Assembly: GCA_037349105.1 (NCBI GenBank)
Contig: JAYJMM010000109.1
Location: 4,234,001-4,298,000 of the forward strand
DNA: 64,000 nucleotides
Reading direction: 5' to 3'
Source: Limnomonas spitsbergensis
Lineage: Eukaryota; Chlorophyta; Chlorophyceae; Chlamydomonadales
Position 1 is the first letter of the stretch; the number at the start of each line of letters is the position of its first letter. This document shows positions 10,561-21,898 of this stretch, one piece after another. A program made the translations under genes and the position numbers. The notes beneath the pieces are model-generated. The model was not told where the DNA came from. It did no database searches and saw only the letters and a program-made list of their open reading frames with translations.

Positions 10561-12156
10561 GCCCATGACCAAAAATTACAGGGACAACTGTCTTAGAGGC
10601 CAAGGACCTGATAGGAGACCATCTTGTGGAGCAAGGTACCCAGAACAACGGTAACGACGTGCCCCCTACTGAGCAGCCTGTCTGTTTCATCTGCCTCTGG
10701 TGCCCAAGATAAGCCTGCAACTGCACCTCAGCTCAAATTCATCCTTGGCCTCCTTCAGAATTTGAACAAGAGTACAGCCCAGGTCAGGCATTACATCCAC
10801 GCACTTCACCCACCATTGCTACGCGACTTTAAATTCACTTTTGTGTTCATTCTAATCTGGGCATTCGTCTACGCAAATCTAGATTGCTTGCTGTATGATG
10901 TTGGATTTATCTCCCTTGTCATGGCTTGTTGCCGACTTCTGCAAAACGAGTTGTGCAAGGTTATTAGATTTTTGCAAGTTGTTCCTGCCCGAATGATGTG
11001 CCCAGTCATTTATGCCTATGAGCTAGCCTCTTATGCCTTTGCCTTAGGCCTGGCTGCTAATGTGATCCCACCTATGCCTTAGGCCTAGGCCTGGCTGCTA
11101 ATGTGATCCATCAGCACGCCCTCAAACCTTCTTGATTTGTTGCAGGCTGTGTACGACCGCTTCGTTAATAGCGACCCAACCACTGCCCAAGCTCAACAAC
11201 TGATCACTCAGCTCAAGCAGAAGGCAGATAGGAACAAGGCTGCTAGGAATCGAGCCTAGTAATTGAGTGTCACTCTGGTCGTCGGTGCCATAAACTAGCA
11301 TGCATACGTCATGGGTGCAAGAACAGGAACTGTGTTTGTTGGTCCCCCCATGGGTGCCCCCGCCACCCCCAACATACTCCCTGCTGGGTAACAGTTGCCT
11401 GTTGCATTCATTGTGCTGCCTGTGCATGGTATCCGACGAACTTTGACTGTGGCCTCAATAGCCTCCTTGGTTGGGTCTTCCCTTGTAAACTGCTAGAATA
11501 AATGTACGCCACACTGCAATGCTAACGTCCAAAGCAAACTCCTTATTTAACTGTACAATAGCAGCTCAGTGTAACTGTAACTGCAGCTCAGTGTAACTGT
11601 AACTCACTGTAACTGCAGAATAGCAACAAAGAAATAAATACCAGTTCATACCAGGCCCTACTCAACAATATAAAGTGTCCCCCCCTTAATCCACTATTCG
11701 TGAATACACCGGGGCCTATAACCACCATTACACGTTGTGATGTTGATAGGGTAAACAACAAATGAAATCACTTGTCTGAAGCTAGTCACTAACTTCCACC
11801 AGTTGTACCAGGCTGAGCATGGGTGGGACGCACTTGCTTTTGTAGACTGTGCTGTGGGCATTATTGAGGGTTAGTCTCCAGGGTTTCTGATTCCGATGTC
11901 GTTGGCCTTTCCGGCCTTCTTTTTTGGCCTTTTTTTGTTGTTGTTGTTGCTTGCCCCCTTTTCAGGTTCTTCTCTTCTCCCTTCTGATCAGTGGGGCGCC
12001 CTCGCGGCCAAGCAGGGGTGGGATACGCTTGCTTTTCTGGACTTTTCTTTCCTTAGAGGCTTTGTCGAGGGCTAGTCTCTAGTGGAACTCAGGTGTTGGA
12101 CTTGGTCTGCTTTGCCTTCCCGGCCTCTCCTTTTGTTCCTTTCCCCCTCTCTTCCT
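10561..12156. other. Intergenic; Helitron 3' flank and duplicated segment
   Basis: A 152-codon plus-strand frame (10624-11082) is partly hydrophobic but has no recognised motif. It could be element cargo. About 11815-11940 and 12010-12130 are diverged copies of one another (gggtgggacgcacttgcttt against gggtgggatacgcttgcttt, then gggttagtctc against gggctagtctc). The second is preceded by ggggcgccctcgcggcc, part of the dispersed repeat. Confidence 0.45.
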
Positions 12157-12316
12157 TTTAGTTCCTTCTGTTCTCCCTTCTGAACAGTTGGGCGCCCACG
12201 CAGCCGCTTTGAGCGGGCCCAGAGGTGTAACGTTATTGACTTGTCTGAAGCTGTCAGGGCTTTTTGAGCAGGGCCCAGAGGTGTAACATCATTGACGTGT
12301 CTGAAGCTGTCAAGGC
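12157..12316 (+). repeat. Dispersed repeat with GGGCGCCC and GAGGTGTAACG words, with half-duplication
   Basis: The sequence cttctgaacagttgggcgcc and what follows (gagcgggcccagaggtgtaa) matches 57613-57700 on the opposite strand almost base for base over about 85 bp. A looser copy lies at 21505-21585. The second half (12208-12260) is tandemly duplicated at 12263-12316 (gagcagggcccagaggtgta). It is probably a conserved piece of a transposable element. Confidence 0.75.
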
Positions 12317-12529
12317 ACATCTTCAGAAGTCCAGATTTCAGAGTTACGAGCTCGGAACTCGTAATATATGCACTCTATCCACCTCCGTTGTAAAGGTAAA
12401 GGGTGCGACGTGGTACAGTGAGAACACCCTGCCAAAAACCCCAAGCAGGCCCCGAGGGTAAAGACTGTCTCGCAATCTTTTGCCGTGCCGTATTTTTAGA
12501 TCGGTCAGGGGTCAGATAAGGCGTGAAAG

Positions 12530-14234
12530 ATGCTGAGGGCCATCGTTCATCCATTTAAAAATGTCCCCGTAATGAGTAACATTAGATTGAATAACTCATC
12601 AACCGTCTCGTTCAGTAAGCTCTGTCATGATGGACGCGTTCATATACGTCGACGATGCAACCTGCAGCGGCTGGAGTGCAAATCAAAGGCGCACCTGGAG
12701 ATCAAGCCGGCCCACCCCGAAATCCGCAAAATAATGGAATCAGCCGGTGCCCGGCGTGTACTGTTGCCCATGACGTCAGACCTTGCAGCCATGCAGGCTG
12801 ACCAGAGCACTGAAGAGCTGCAACTGGTGTTCGACTTGGACACCGTCGAGATCTTCGCATGCCTTATGAATGCCGTCAAGCAAGGCATTGAGCCTCCCGA
12901 GTACTGGAGGCCCTGTCGACGTGTCCTGGCCAAGGTCAGCCTCTCTCCCTGCGCATGGCAGGCCTTCTAAGGATCAGTGTTTATATTTCCTTGACTCAGC
13001 ATCAGGTGTGGTCAGCCATGCTGCTGGGGCCGCCTGCTGTATGCTGGTCCAGGTTTGGTCCCAGACGGGCCTTTGGCGGCTGAGAAAGAAACATTGCCAA
13101 GGCCGTGCGTTGCCCCTCCATATACGCCGCCTCACAATGTCCTGGGAAGGTACATCAGTAACCTTTTCGTATTGGCCCCTGCAAACCCATGGCTTGCCTC
13201 ATCCAGTCATCCGGGCCTAACCCAGTGAAGCCATGGTGAGGACTGGCCCTGACTCAAACTCTCCTCTGCTGCAGGCTCTGCTGTTCAAGGGGGCTGCCGA
13301 GGCAGGCATTCGCAAAGAGATGCGAGATGTCTTGATGGCCAACATCCCGAAGAAGCCACCAGGTGTTCAGCCTTCAAATGTGGAGGCACACCGAGGCTCC
13401 CAGGCGGACGTGCTGCTCAACGATGCCATGGCTTGGGTGAGAATGGCGAAACAGGGGCCCTTCTGGCGGTCCCTGGAGCCACAGCTGCGGATGGTACTCG
13501 AGGCCAAACCAGAGGTGATGACTCAAGTTGCAAGAAATGGTACGCAGGCCGAGGCCTGGGCCTGCCAGCAGCTGTTCAGCGGCATGACCGCAACAGCCCC
13601 TGGTTGGCACTTGCGCACTGGGGCCGTGCGCACAGGCGTGGCGACCCAGAAGGGCGTCAAGGGTGAGGCTGATGGCCTGCTGTTGGATGCGGCAGGCCTG
13701 TGCCATGGGGTCGTGGAAATCAAGGTGGGAGGCCACTCACCGTACAGCGCGCTGTTTCGAGACCTGAAGAAGCTGCGGCAGATGCTCAGTGCGTTGCGAG
13801 GCCGAGAGGCCGATTTTCTAGCGCATAAGATGCTGCTGCCTGGCAATGATTTACAGCTGCTCACCGGTGATGAAGGTGATGGTGGCAGCGTCACACCTTA
13901 TATGGAGAAAGTGAGGGTTATGTTTGCCGAGGATGTTTCTCCGGTTTACTTGGTGGTTTCCGATGCTGAAGCATGTCTCGAGGGCCTGGCAGTCATCCAG
14001 CAGGCCGAGTCTTCGCTGCTGAAGATAGGGGTGGGTCGCTCCTTGAGTACAGCGAGCCGCTGGAAGAGTAAGGGAGGCGTGGAGCTGTTAGAAATTGACT
14101 CGCTGCGTACACGGGTTAGGGTGCCGCCGCGCCTGGTCTTGTCCACTCGCCTTAAGGTTGTGGGGGACTTCTTCGATCAGCTGGGTGGCATGGAGGTGTA
14201 TCAAGTTACCAGGCCTGCGGACGCAACATGGTGA
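12530..14234 (+). CDS. Lambda-exonuclease/YqaJ-type PD-(D/E)XK nuclease, organellar candidate
   Basis: Two exons, 12530-12934 and 13275-14234, are joined by an intron with donor AAG|gtcagc and acceptor ctgctgcag. Both boundaries are phase 0 and give 454 residues. The C-terminal half carries the family signature in order: RNGTQAEAWA (the first metal-binding Glu of YqaJ/lambda-exo proteins), GEADGLLLD (catalytic Asp) and VVEIKVGGHSPY (the E-x-K pair). Such enzymes resect double-stranded DNA 5' to 3' for single-strand annealing. The N-terminus (MLRAIVHPFKNV, many Arg/Ser, few acids) looks like a mitochondrial or plastid leader, but targeting is inferred. The start is the first in-frame ATG. A TGTAA word lies about 40 bp after the stop (green-algal poly(A) signal type). 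The N-terminal 135 residues have no recognised domain. Confidence 0.7.
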
Positions 14235-15303
14235 TTGGGCATACTTGGCAGAAGTTTCGTGTTGGATGACGTGTAATGACTGCGGAATTTGATAAAATTA
14301 CGTGGATGTGGTCATATGACGCTGGAATGTGCTTGTGCAGGCATATACCTATTTGCCTCCTTTTGCACTGTATGCTCACACCCTAGAACTCTCTTGACCA
14401 TGTTCAAATTAGGTCGTAAATTCGGTGCTGGCAAATCCAAAGGTTGCCTAAATATATCTGGATTCTGGGTGTTCTTTGGGATGCTTCCATGAGGTTTCCC
14501 ACCCTCATGGCATCTTGCATGCATTTGTTGCTCGGCTTGTTGATGTCTTGATTGGCCATAATGGCGCCATCATGATGCCTACCATCTGTGATGGGATAAC
14601 CCTGATTTTACACGCCAATCGCTTTCGCATAATTTGATCTTACTGGCATCCCAACTTTCCAAGTGTAAGTATCCGTCTTGGAGTCGAAAGCCTTTCCAAC
14701 AGTAAGTTGACATATCGTAAATAGAGAGGTAATTTTGAAACCATGTGGTAGGATTTTTAGTTATTTGCTTCTAGCCAACCTTTGCCAACTAATGACGTGG
14801 GGTCAACGGGGCTTAGGTCTGAAGATTTCCCTAGTGGTAGGATGCCATTTTTTTGAAGTGCAGCTTTTGAATATGAGCTCTGGATTTTAAAGAAACTGGC
14901 TTCATGGATCCCTCACCTGCCTGGCTTTTGTAACTGGAGCTTCCGGCTGAAATAAAGCCTGGAACTCGCGTGTTTTTTTAACAAGGGGATGACGATAAAA
15001 GTACGGTATATCTGCAGCAGCCGTTACGTTACAGACCATGCAATGCCTACAAATCTGGTCAGACAAATCCACCTACAGCAGTTTTCTGGGCGGGAGTGAC
15101 TCTAAAATGTTTATGTCTGACGGTAGTGGTAGCACCTAATTTTGTACGGTTTTGGTGGTGACATGGAGTTTTTGAGGGTTGGCGTTTTCCTACGCCTGCG
15201 TAGTCCACCTACCGTCATCATTTTTGCCTAGCTAAAATCGATAGGTCCTCATTGTCACAACGACCCTGTTATTTGGTTATTCGTTCGAGGGTAAGCGTCT
15301 TCA
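14235..15303. other. Intergenic between the nuclease gene and accA
   Basis: Contains the 3' untranslated region of the nuclease gene (TGTAA near 14274, AATAAA near 14951) and the probable accA promoter. No other gene is seen. Confidence 0.5.
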
Positions 15304-18300
15304 ATGCATACCCTGCAGCGCCTCGCTGGTGACAGGGCTGCAAGCAGCGCACGTCCGAATTGCGGATGTTCATCTGTGAAGCGCAGTGCAGTCGTCGCTA
15401 GGGTATTCTCCAGGTGGCCGCGTGTGAGGGATCCATCGGATGACGAGTCGGGGCAGGCCAACCCAGGGCCACCTGACGCACCGCGGAAGATCATTCAGGA
15501 GCCCCGCCGAGAGATTATTCGAGAGGGTCGGGAATGGCTGGGCACGATCCTGTCCCGCTTCGGTCCCATCAAGGAGAGGGCACAGACTGTGACTACATTG
15601 GACTTTGAAAAGCCTCTTTTGGAGCTTGACAAGAGGATCCGGGAGGTAGGTGCAAACCGTTAGACAGCGCTCTTCAGGGCTGCGAGTCTGCGAACCCATC
15701 CAGCCCAAGTGTCTCCGAACCGAGCAGTGCGCGGATTGCGCCGTCAGCGCACTGCGCCAGCGTCTTGAACATTTCAATGCTTCCTGCAGGTCCGGAAAGT
15801 TGCGACTGACGTCTCGGTCGACGTTACCCCTCAGATTGCGGAGTTGGAAGCTCGTGCCCTCCAGGTGAATTACTTCGCCAAAGAAATGTCCACTCACGTA
15901 TCGGTAGTCATACCGTATGCAATTTTAGAGCTGTAGCGCCCGTTGGGGTACATGATGTTCAAATCAGCCACTCATGGCATCGCATGTTGCATATCACGAA
16001 TCCTGTTGTACAATAAAAAAAACATGCTTACGAAAGAAGCAAGCCACTCTGGGCTTAACCAGCTGTGCTTTCCGTCTGAAGGCACTCAGGTGCTGTCATG
16101 TGAGGTTTTACAGAACGGCCCTGTTAACCTCAACATAGCCGTGTCAAGGAATCTTCATGTGAGGTTCTCCAGAACCCTGTAAACCTCAGCATAGCCATGT
16201 CAAGGACAATTGTGTTTCTTGACATGGCTAAAAGAAACCTCTTTCCCACGCCCACCAACTCGACATCGCAGCTGCGCAAGGAGACCTACAGCCGACTTAC
16301 GCCCACCCAGAGGCTACAAGTTGCGCGTCACCCCAACCGGCCTACCTGCCTGGACATCATCCTCAACATCACTGACAAGTTTGTGGAGCTGCATGGGGAC
16401 CGGGCCGGCCTGGATGACCCGGCAATCGTCTGTGGCATTGGCAGCATTGATGGCACGTCCTTCATGTTCATCGGGCAACAGAAGGGACGCAACACCAAGG
16501 TGCGCAACCCATCCCCCCTCTTTCTGTGGACTGGTGTGCATGTGCATGAGTGGATGGTACCATACAAGCAGGATCCTGTAAAGCATTGGCGAGGCTGCCA
16601 TACCTATTACCCTTTTGTCTCCCTGCGCAGGAAAATATCCGTAGGAACTTCGGCATGCCTCAGCCCAATGGCTACCGCAAGGCCATGCGCTTCATGCGCC
16701 ATGCGAACAAGTTTGGGCTGCCGATTGTCACCTTGGTGGATACTCCAGGTGCTTACGCTGGCAAGGCTGCCGAGGAGCTGGGTCAGGTGAGGTGCTAGGG
16801 GGCAGTGATGGGGCACTCGAGGGGATATGGGAATTGTGCACTTTATCTAGGGCTCAATAGGCGCCACGTCGAACATCCCCTGGGGCACACTAAAGCACAG
16901 CCACTACAGTGCTTAGTGAAGTGCGCACTAGACCACCTAGAACAGGTCGCTGGGCGGCCACCCCTGAACTGCTCGGACAAACATTGTCCGGCCTGCGGCC
17001 GGTGCCTCCAGCTGTGCAGGGCATGCTGCACCAGGCCCCCCGGCCAATGGCTGTGATGTACGTGAAATACAGCTGAAGCATCCTGTGACTAAAATTATTG
17101 AGCTGCAGTCAGCTGCACTCACGCTTAGCAGTTTATCTAAGGCTGTGTCAGATCCCAAGAGCGCTGCGACGAGCCACGGCTTGATTTGTGTTTTAGCATC
17201 TGCGGTGCAGGGGCTTTCCCCAAAGCAAACTGCCCGGGCAAAATAATCCACTAGCATGGAGAGACAGAAGGCCAAGACTTCTTTGATCACCTCATGCTCC
17301 TGAACCCCCGGCTCCCCTTGGCTGTGTGCCTGCAGGGCGAGGCCATTGCCTACAACCTCCGTGAGATGTTTGGACTGCGGGTGCCCATCCTCAGTCTGGT
17401 AATCGGCGAGGGAGGCTCGGGTGGCGCGCTGGCCATTGGCTGTGCGAACAAGAACCTGATCCTTGAGAACTCGGTGTATTACGTCGCCAGCCCTGAGGCC
17501 TGCGCGGCGATCCTGTGGAAGAGTAGGTCTGCGGCTGGCGAGGTGCGCTCTAGGGTTTAGGGTGTAGGGATTAGGGTTTAGGGTGTAGGGTTGAGGGTTG
17601 AGGATAAACTAGGCTGGTGAGGTGCGCTTTGCGGCTCGGCCACCATTCCATACGCAACCCCACCATACACTGCGCCCGTCGCGTTTGAAATGCAACATGC
17701 TTGGAGACTGGGCTGGTGGCTTCCTAGCTGGCCAGAGAGTTGAGGCTTGAGAGACTGCATTATGAAATTCTGTGCTTGACCACTGTTTGGATATCCTTGT
17801 CTTTTATGCAAGTTGGCCATGTCGCAGCAGTATGTGAGTATAGGCCTCTTTTGTGTTACGGCTTCTGCTCATCCCTCTCATTGCCACCTCGGAGTGTGCC
17901 CCTGGGCTTTGAAATGGACAAATACAAATCGTGTTCATCTCGCTGCATTTCTGGCACCAGGCTACCGAGGCCTTGCGCATCACCGCCCCAGAGCTGGTCA
18001 AGTTCAGCATCATGGACGAGATTGTACCTGAGCCGCTGGGAGGCTCCCATGCTGACCCCACCTCGCTCTTCCCCAACATTAAGGTGGCACTGATGAAAAA
18101 CTTTGAGCAGTGAGTGGAATATTGGAGGGGGAGTGGAGAAAAGAAGTGGAGGGAGAGAAGAGGGGGAGTGGAGGGGGAGAAGAGGGGGAGAAGAGGGGGA
18201 GTGGAGGGGGAGTGGAGAAAGGGAGTGGAGGGAGAGAAGAGGGGGAGTGGAGGGGGAGTGGAGGGGGAGTGGAGGGGGAGAAATGGGGGAGAAGAGGGGG

Positions 18301-20526
18301 AGTGGAGAAGGGGAGTGGAGAAGGGGAGTGGAGAAGGGGAGTGGAGAAGGGGAGTGGAGAAGGGGAGTGGAGAAGGGGAGTGGAGAAGGGGAGTGGAGAA
18401 GGGGAGTGGAGAAGGGGAGTAGAGAAGGGGAGTAGAGAAGGGGAGTGGAGAGGGAGAGGAGGGGAAGTGGAGGAGGGGGAGAGGGGGAGGAGAGGGAGAG
18501 TGGAGGGGGAGTGGAGGGGGAGTGGAGGGGGAGTGGAGGGGGAGTGGAGAGGGAGTGGAGAGGGAGTCGAGGGGGAGTCGAGGGGGAGTCAAGGGGGAGT
18601 GGAGAAGGGGAGTGGAGAAGGGGAGTGGAGAGGGAATGGGGAGTGGAGGGGGAGAGGAGGGGGAGTGGAGAGGGGGGGTGGAGCGGGGGAGTGGAGAGGG
18701 GGAGTGGAGAGGGGGGATGGAGAGGGGGAGTGGAGAGGGGGGGTGGAGAGAGAGAGTGGATGGGGAGAAGAGGGGGAGAAGAGAGGGAGGGGAGAGGGAG
18801 GGGAGAGGAAGTGGAGAGGAAGTGGAGAGGGAGGTCAGTGCTGCCGCACCTGAATGTTGAACCTCCACGCTCCACCTGTAAGCTTAGGCAGGTGTTTTTT
18901 GGGCATGCAGGAGGTTGCTGTGACATTGGCCACATTCAACCAGAGATGTCCAGCTTGTCCACAGTATATATACAGATATACTACCCCCGGGGCCAGCAGA
19001 GGCTACTCATGATCCGCAGCTTTAATCAGTGTGGCCATGACGCAATCTTCTTTTCCACCTGTTCCAGATAAATGCCTGACCTTTACTGCACTCCACAGTC
19101 TGAGGAGTTTTCCTCTGACTGACGACATGCTGTGGCTGTGCATCTCCCGCGTTGCATGGCTTGCTTGCCTGTTGCCTGCTGCCTGCTGAGTTTGCACTAC
19201 AATTTCATTCCCCACTGCACAGCTACCGCAACATGACTGCTGAGGAGATTCAACTGGACCGCTATGCCAAGTTCAGGAAGCTTGGCCAGTTCCAGGAGTT
19301 TGCAGTTCGGGGAGGGGACTGGAAGAACGCCATAGCGGAGAGGGCTGCGGTAGGTGATGTGACTCCTTTTATCTAGTGCACTTTGAGGCTCTGCATGACC
19401 TAGCCTGGTGGCTGACTACGCTTTTTTGTTGATTCTTGTGAAAGAACTGTGCCTCATCGCGTTGGGTGATTTGAGGAAAAGGAGCCATCCAAGTGGATAC
19501 TTCGTTTAGATCAATGTTGCTTTCAGTTTGTCGGCTTCGATTCCGCAACGAACCAACCTATGCCTGGCATGGCAGCAGGCCCTGCTCCTTTGCCGACTAG
19601 CTGGTCAAGGATCGGTCCCGATGGATTAAATTATGGCCGCCCGGCAGACCCTACAGATGGTCTGGTGTGCACTTACATAACATGACAGGATTACAGGATT
19701 ACCCTGGATACTCATCCTTCACCTCAAGGGGGTCACCTCTAGTGTTGCCACTGTCACTTGATGGGAAGTTGGGTGATGTCTTCGTTGCCCATCATGTGGG
19801 TTCATGATGGCCCTGGTACCCCTGGCTGGTGTTGCGCATTGGGGTATGGCCGGGCCCCTTCCCATCACTGCCTAGGCACCAGTAGCCCGTCCCCCTCTTA
19901 AGCCTGTTAAGAGAGCCGCCGTGACCCCTCGCCTCACATTTGACACCCCATCGAGTGAACCTGTGCCCCCCTCATTCTCGTCTCCTCCTCTCAGGCCAAA
20001 GGGGTATACACCAAGGCCGGCGCCTGGGCAGTGTCGGAGGCTGAGGCCAGGCTCGTTGAGCAGCTGGCGGACGGCGATGAGAAGTGGGAGAAGACAATGG
20101 CAGGCCGCTCTGCATGGGTCAATCGACCGGTGCAACCGCCAGGCCTCGGCAGATCAGGTGATTGGGATCTACATGTTCTGGTGACACGGCAGTGGAAGGT
20201 CTGCCACCAACACTGTCTGGCCAGTCACGCAAGATCGGGGGATATTTCGATGCAGGGTTTGGGAACAAGGTGTGCCATGTTTGAATGGGCTGGGGATCTG
20301 GAGGCCTTTGCTGTATGAGGGGCTGGATATGGCCACGGATGGTCTTTTGATAGGCAAGCTTCCTTTGTACCTTTTAAATCTAGCTCGGTCCAAGAAGATC
20401 CCATCCCGACCTGGGCACCACTACCATGTGCCTGTAGGAGTCATGGAGATGGCCGTGTCGATGGTGGAGCTGCGTAGGCGCAAGCAGGCAGCAGGGGCCT
20501 CCACGCCTCGCGTGCCTGTTTCTTAA
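15304..20526 (+). CDS. accA: Plastid acetyl-CoA carboxylase, carboxyltransferase subunit alpha
   Basis: Nine exons keep phase throughout: 15304-15645, 15790-15864, 16272-16499, 16631-16786, 17336-17542, 17961-18109, 19223-19349, 19995-20157 and 20384-20526, giving 529 residues. The first roughly 65 residues ([19 protein letters not shown], Arg/Ser/Ala rich) form a plastid-type transit peptide. The AccA domain follows: [11 protein letters not shown], then [39 protein letters not shown] (oxyanion-hole glycines), [11 protein letters not shown], and [10 protein letters not shown] with [10 protein letters not shown]. With AccD it moves the carboxyl group from biotin to acetyl-CoA, making malonyl-CoA for plastid fatty-acid synthesis. 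The tail after about residue 470 ([13 protein letters not shown] and a basic end) exceeds the bacterial length and has no known domain. The last acceptor (ttttaaatctag) is chosen by phase and pyrimidine content. A second acceptor at about 20436 would also keep frame. Confidence 0.93.
17551..17603 (+). repeat. Interstitial telomere-like tract (TTTAGGG type)
   Basis: About seven or eight near-consecutive units (tagggtttagggtgtaggga, then ttagggtttagggtgtaggg and two ttgaggg) lie eight bases after the donor of accA intron 5. TTTAGGG is the usual telomere repeat of green algae and plants. Confidence 0.75.
18116..18835 (+). repeat. Polypurine minisatellite inside accA intron 6
   Basis: About 720 bp of nearly pure A/G on the plus strand, built from 11-bp (agtggaggggg) and 13-bp (agtggagaagggg) units. 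A regular 13-bp block runs from 18301 to about 18440. It fills most of the 1.1-kb intron between exons 18109 and 19223. All six-frame ORFs here are by-products of the repeat. Confidence 0.92.
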
Positions 20527-21504
20527 GGGCCTATGTGCTGGTCTGGGTGGGCTGCGCGTGGAGTTACCTGGCGCTTGCTGTGGGGTGGAGGGGGAGCATT
20601 TTGCAGCAGTTTTGATCCTAAGTTTTTGACGACGACTGTTTTGCATCTGTCCTCGTTGCTTTCTGTTGAAGTAAAAACTATATCCCAGAAGATCTTCCGA
20701 ACATATTTTTGTGTGAAGGTCATCGTTTTTGTGTTGTTTAATTTTATGATGCCTGTAGAGGCTATGGCACGGTGTTGACAGTCCAGCCCTAACTCCTGAG
20801 GGGCCTGAAATCAGGTACGACATAATTCGTTCAGGAGAGCGTAGGCCCGGCTGAGATGGAGCGAAAAGGCCCTCAGTATTTGGCAGGCACATGAACTGCC
20901 GGGTCCAGAAGATATTGTCGCTTCATGTCTTTCAAGCTGTCCTCAACGAGTACAGGTGGATGCGTACTAGCTGCCTGCCAGATCTGTAAAGTAGTCGGTT
21001 GCTGTTTTCCAGATACCGGTAAATACCGTCTCGAAGGTGTCTTACTAATGTGGGAGGGGGGGTATTCAGGGTTAGAACCTGTCCAGGAGGCGGGTCTGTA
21101 AGGGTAAGGGAACAATCAACCCATGGTGCACATGTCAAAAGCCTGTTGGGGAATCCCCACACAGGATAACATGGCTCCATAGATGCACACAGTAGTCTGA
21201 ACTGATCATGGATCGTCATGTATCCAGTTGGAATCCATAAAATCAGAGATAAATAGATTGATCGCAGCCCAGTGACTCGGTCGGGCCCGAGCTACTAAAC
21301 AACTTGCAAGATGCCTCCCATTATGTTCGCATCGCTGCCTTGCCGAAGCCCCAGCTCTGCCAAACCCGGTGCTTGTAGGCCACATCACCGCTCTTGTATA
21401 CTGCTCCTGGATTTGTAGGGAGAGCCCACTCGTCGAGTCCGGACATATCCTGCGTGAAGGGTGGGCATGCACAAGTTTGTATGTTAGGGGAGCTTATTTT
21501 AATT
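20527..21504. other. 3' flank of accA and intergenic sequence
   Basis: No gene is seen. A word agaacctgtccaggaggcgg near 21075 resembles the dispersed repeat at 47.6 and 50.4 kb, and one TACCGGTA lies at 21014-21021. Confidence 0.45.
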
Positions 21505-21585
21505 TGTTCCTCCCAACCGATTAGTAGGGCGCCCACTGCGGCCAACCCTTTTGAGCAGGGTCCAGACGTGTAACGTCATTAGCAG
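21505..21585 (+). repeat. Dispersed GGGCGCCC/GTGTAACGTCATT repeat, diverged copy
   Basis: Reads tagggcgcccactgcggcca, then ttttgagcagggtccagacg and tgtaacgtcatt, in the same word order as the copies at 12.2 and 57.6 kb. Confidence 0.65.
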
Positions 21586-21898
21586 AGGAGCTGACCAACA
21601 AATGACAAAAAATGGCAGGAAACAAGGCCTTCAATACCGTGAGGGGCCCCTTAACGCCACTATGAAGAACCCGCTTGCTGAAAGAACACAGAGCTCAGTC
21701 CAAGAAGGGGTTTTGACCCAGTGGAACCTGATCATACCGCGGCAGGCAACCCAGCACCAACACAAATCTTGGCATGCGAGGTGTGAGGGCAAAAGGACAA
21801 TTTTTGTTTTGCTCCTTTGTAGGCAGGAGACGGTGCACCACAGGTGAGGCTGGGAGGGTGGCAGGGGGAGGCTAGTGAGTGCAAGGCAAACACTCCCC

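Noticed and set aside
17804..18935. Minus-strand frames of about 355 codons rich in Ser/Pro/Leu
   Set aside because: They are the antisense of the polypurine repeat in accA intron 6, and open only because the repeat lacks stop words.
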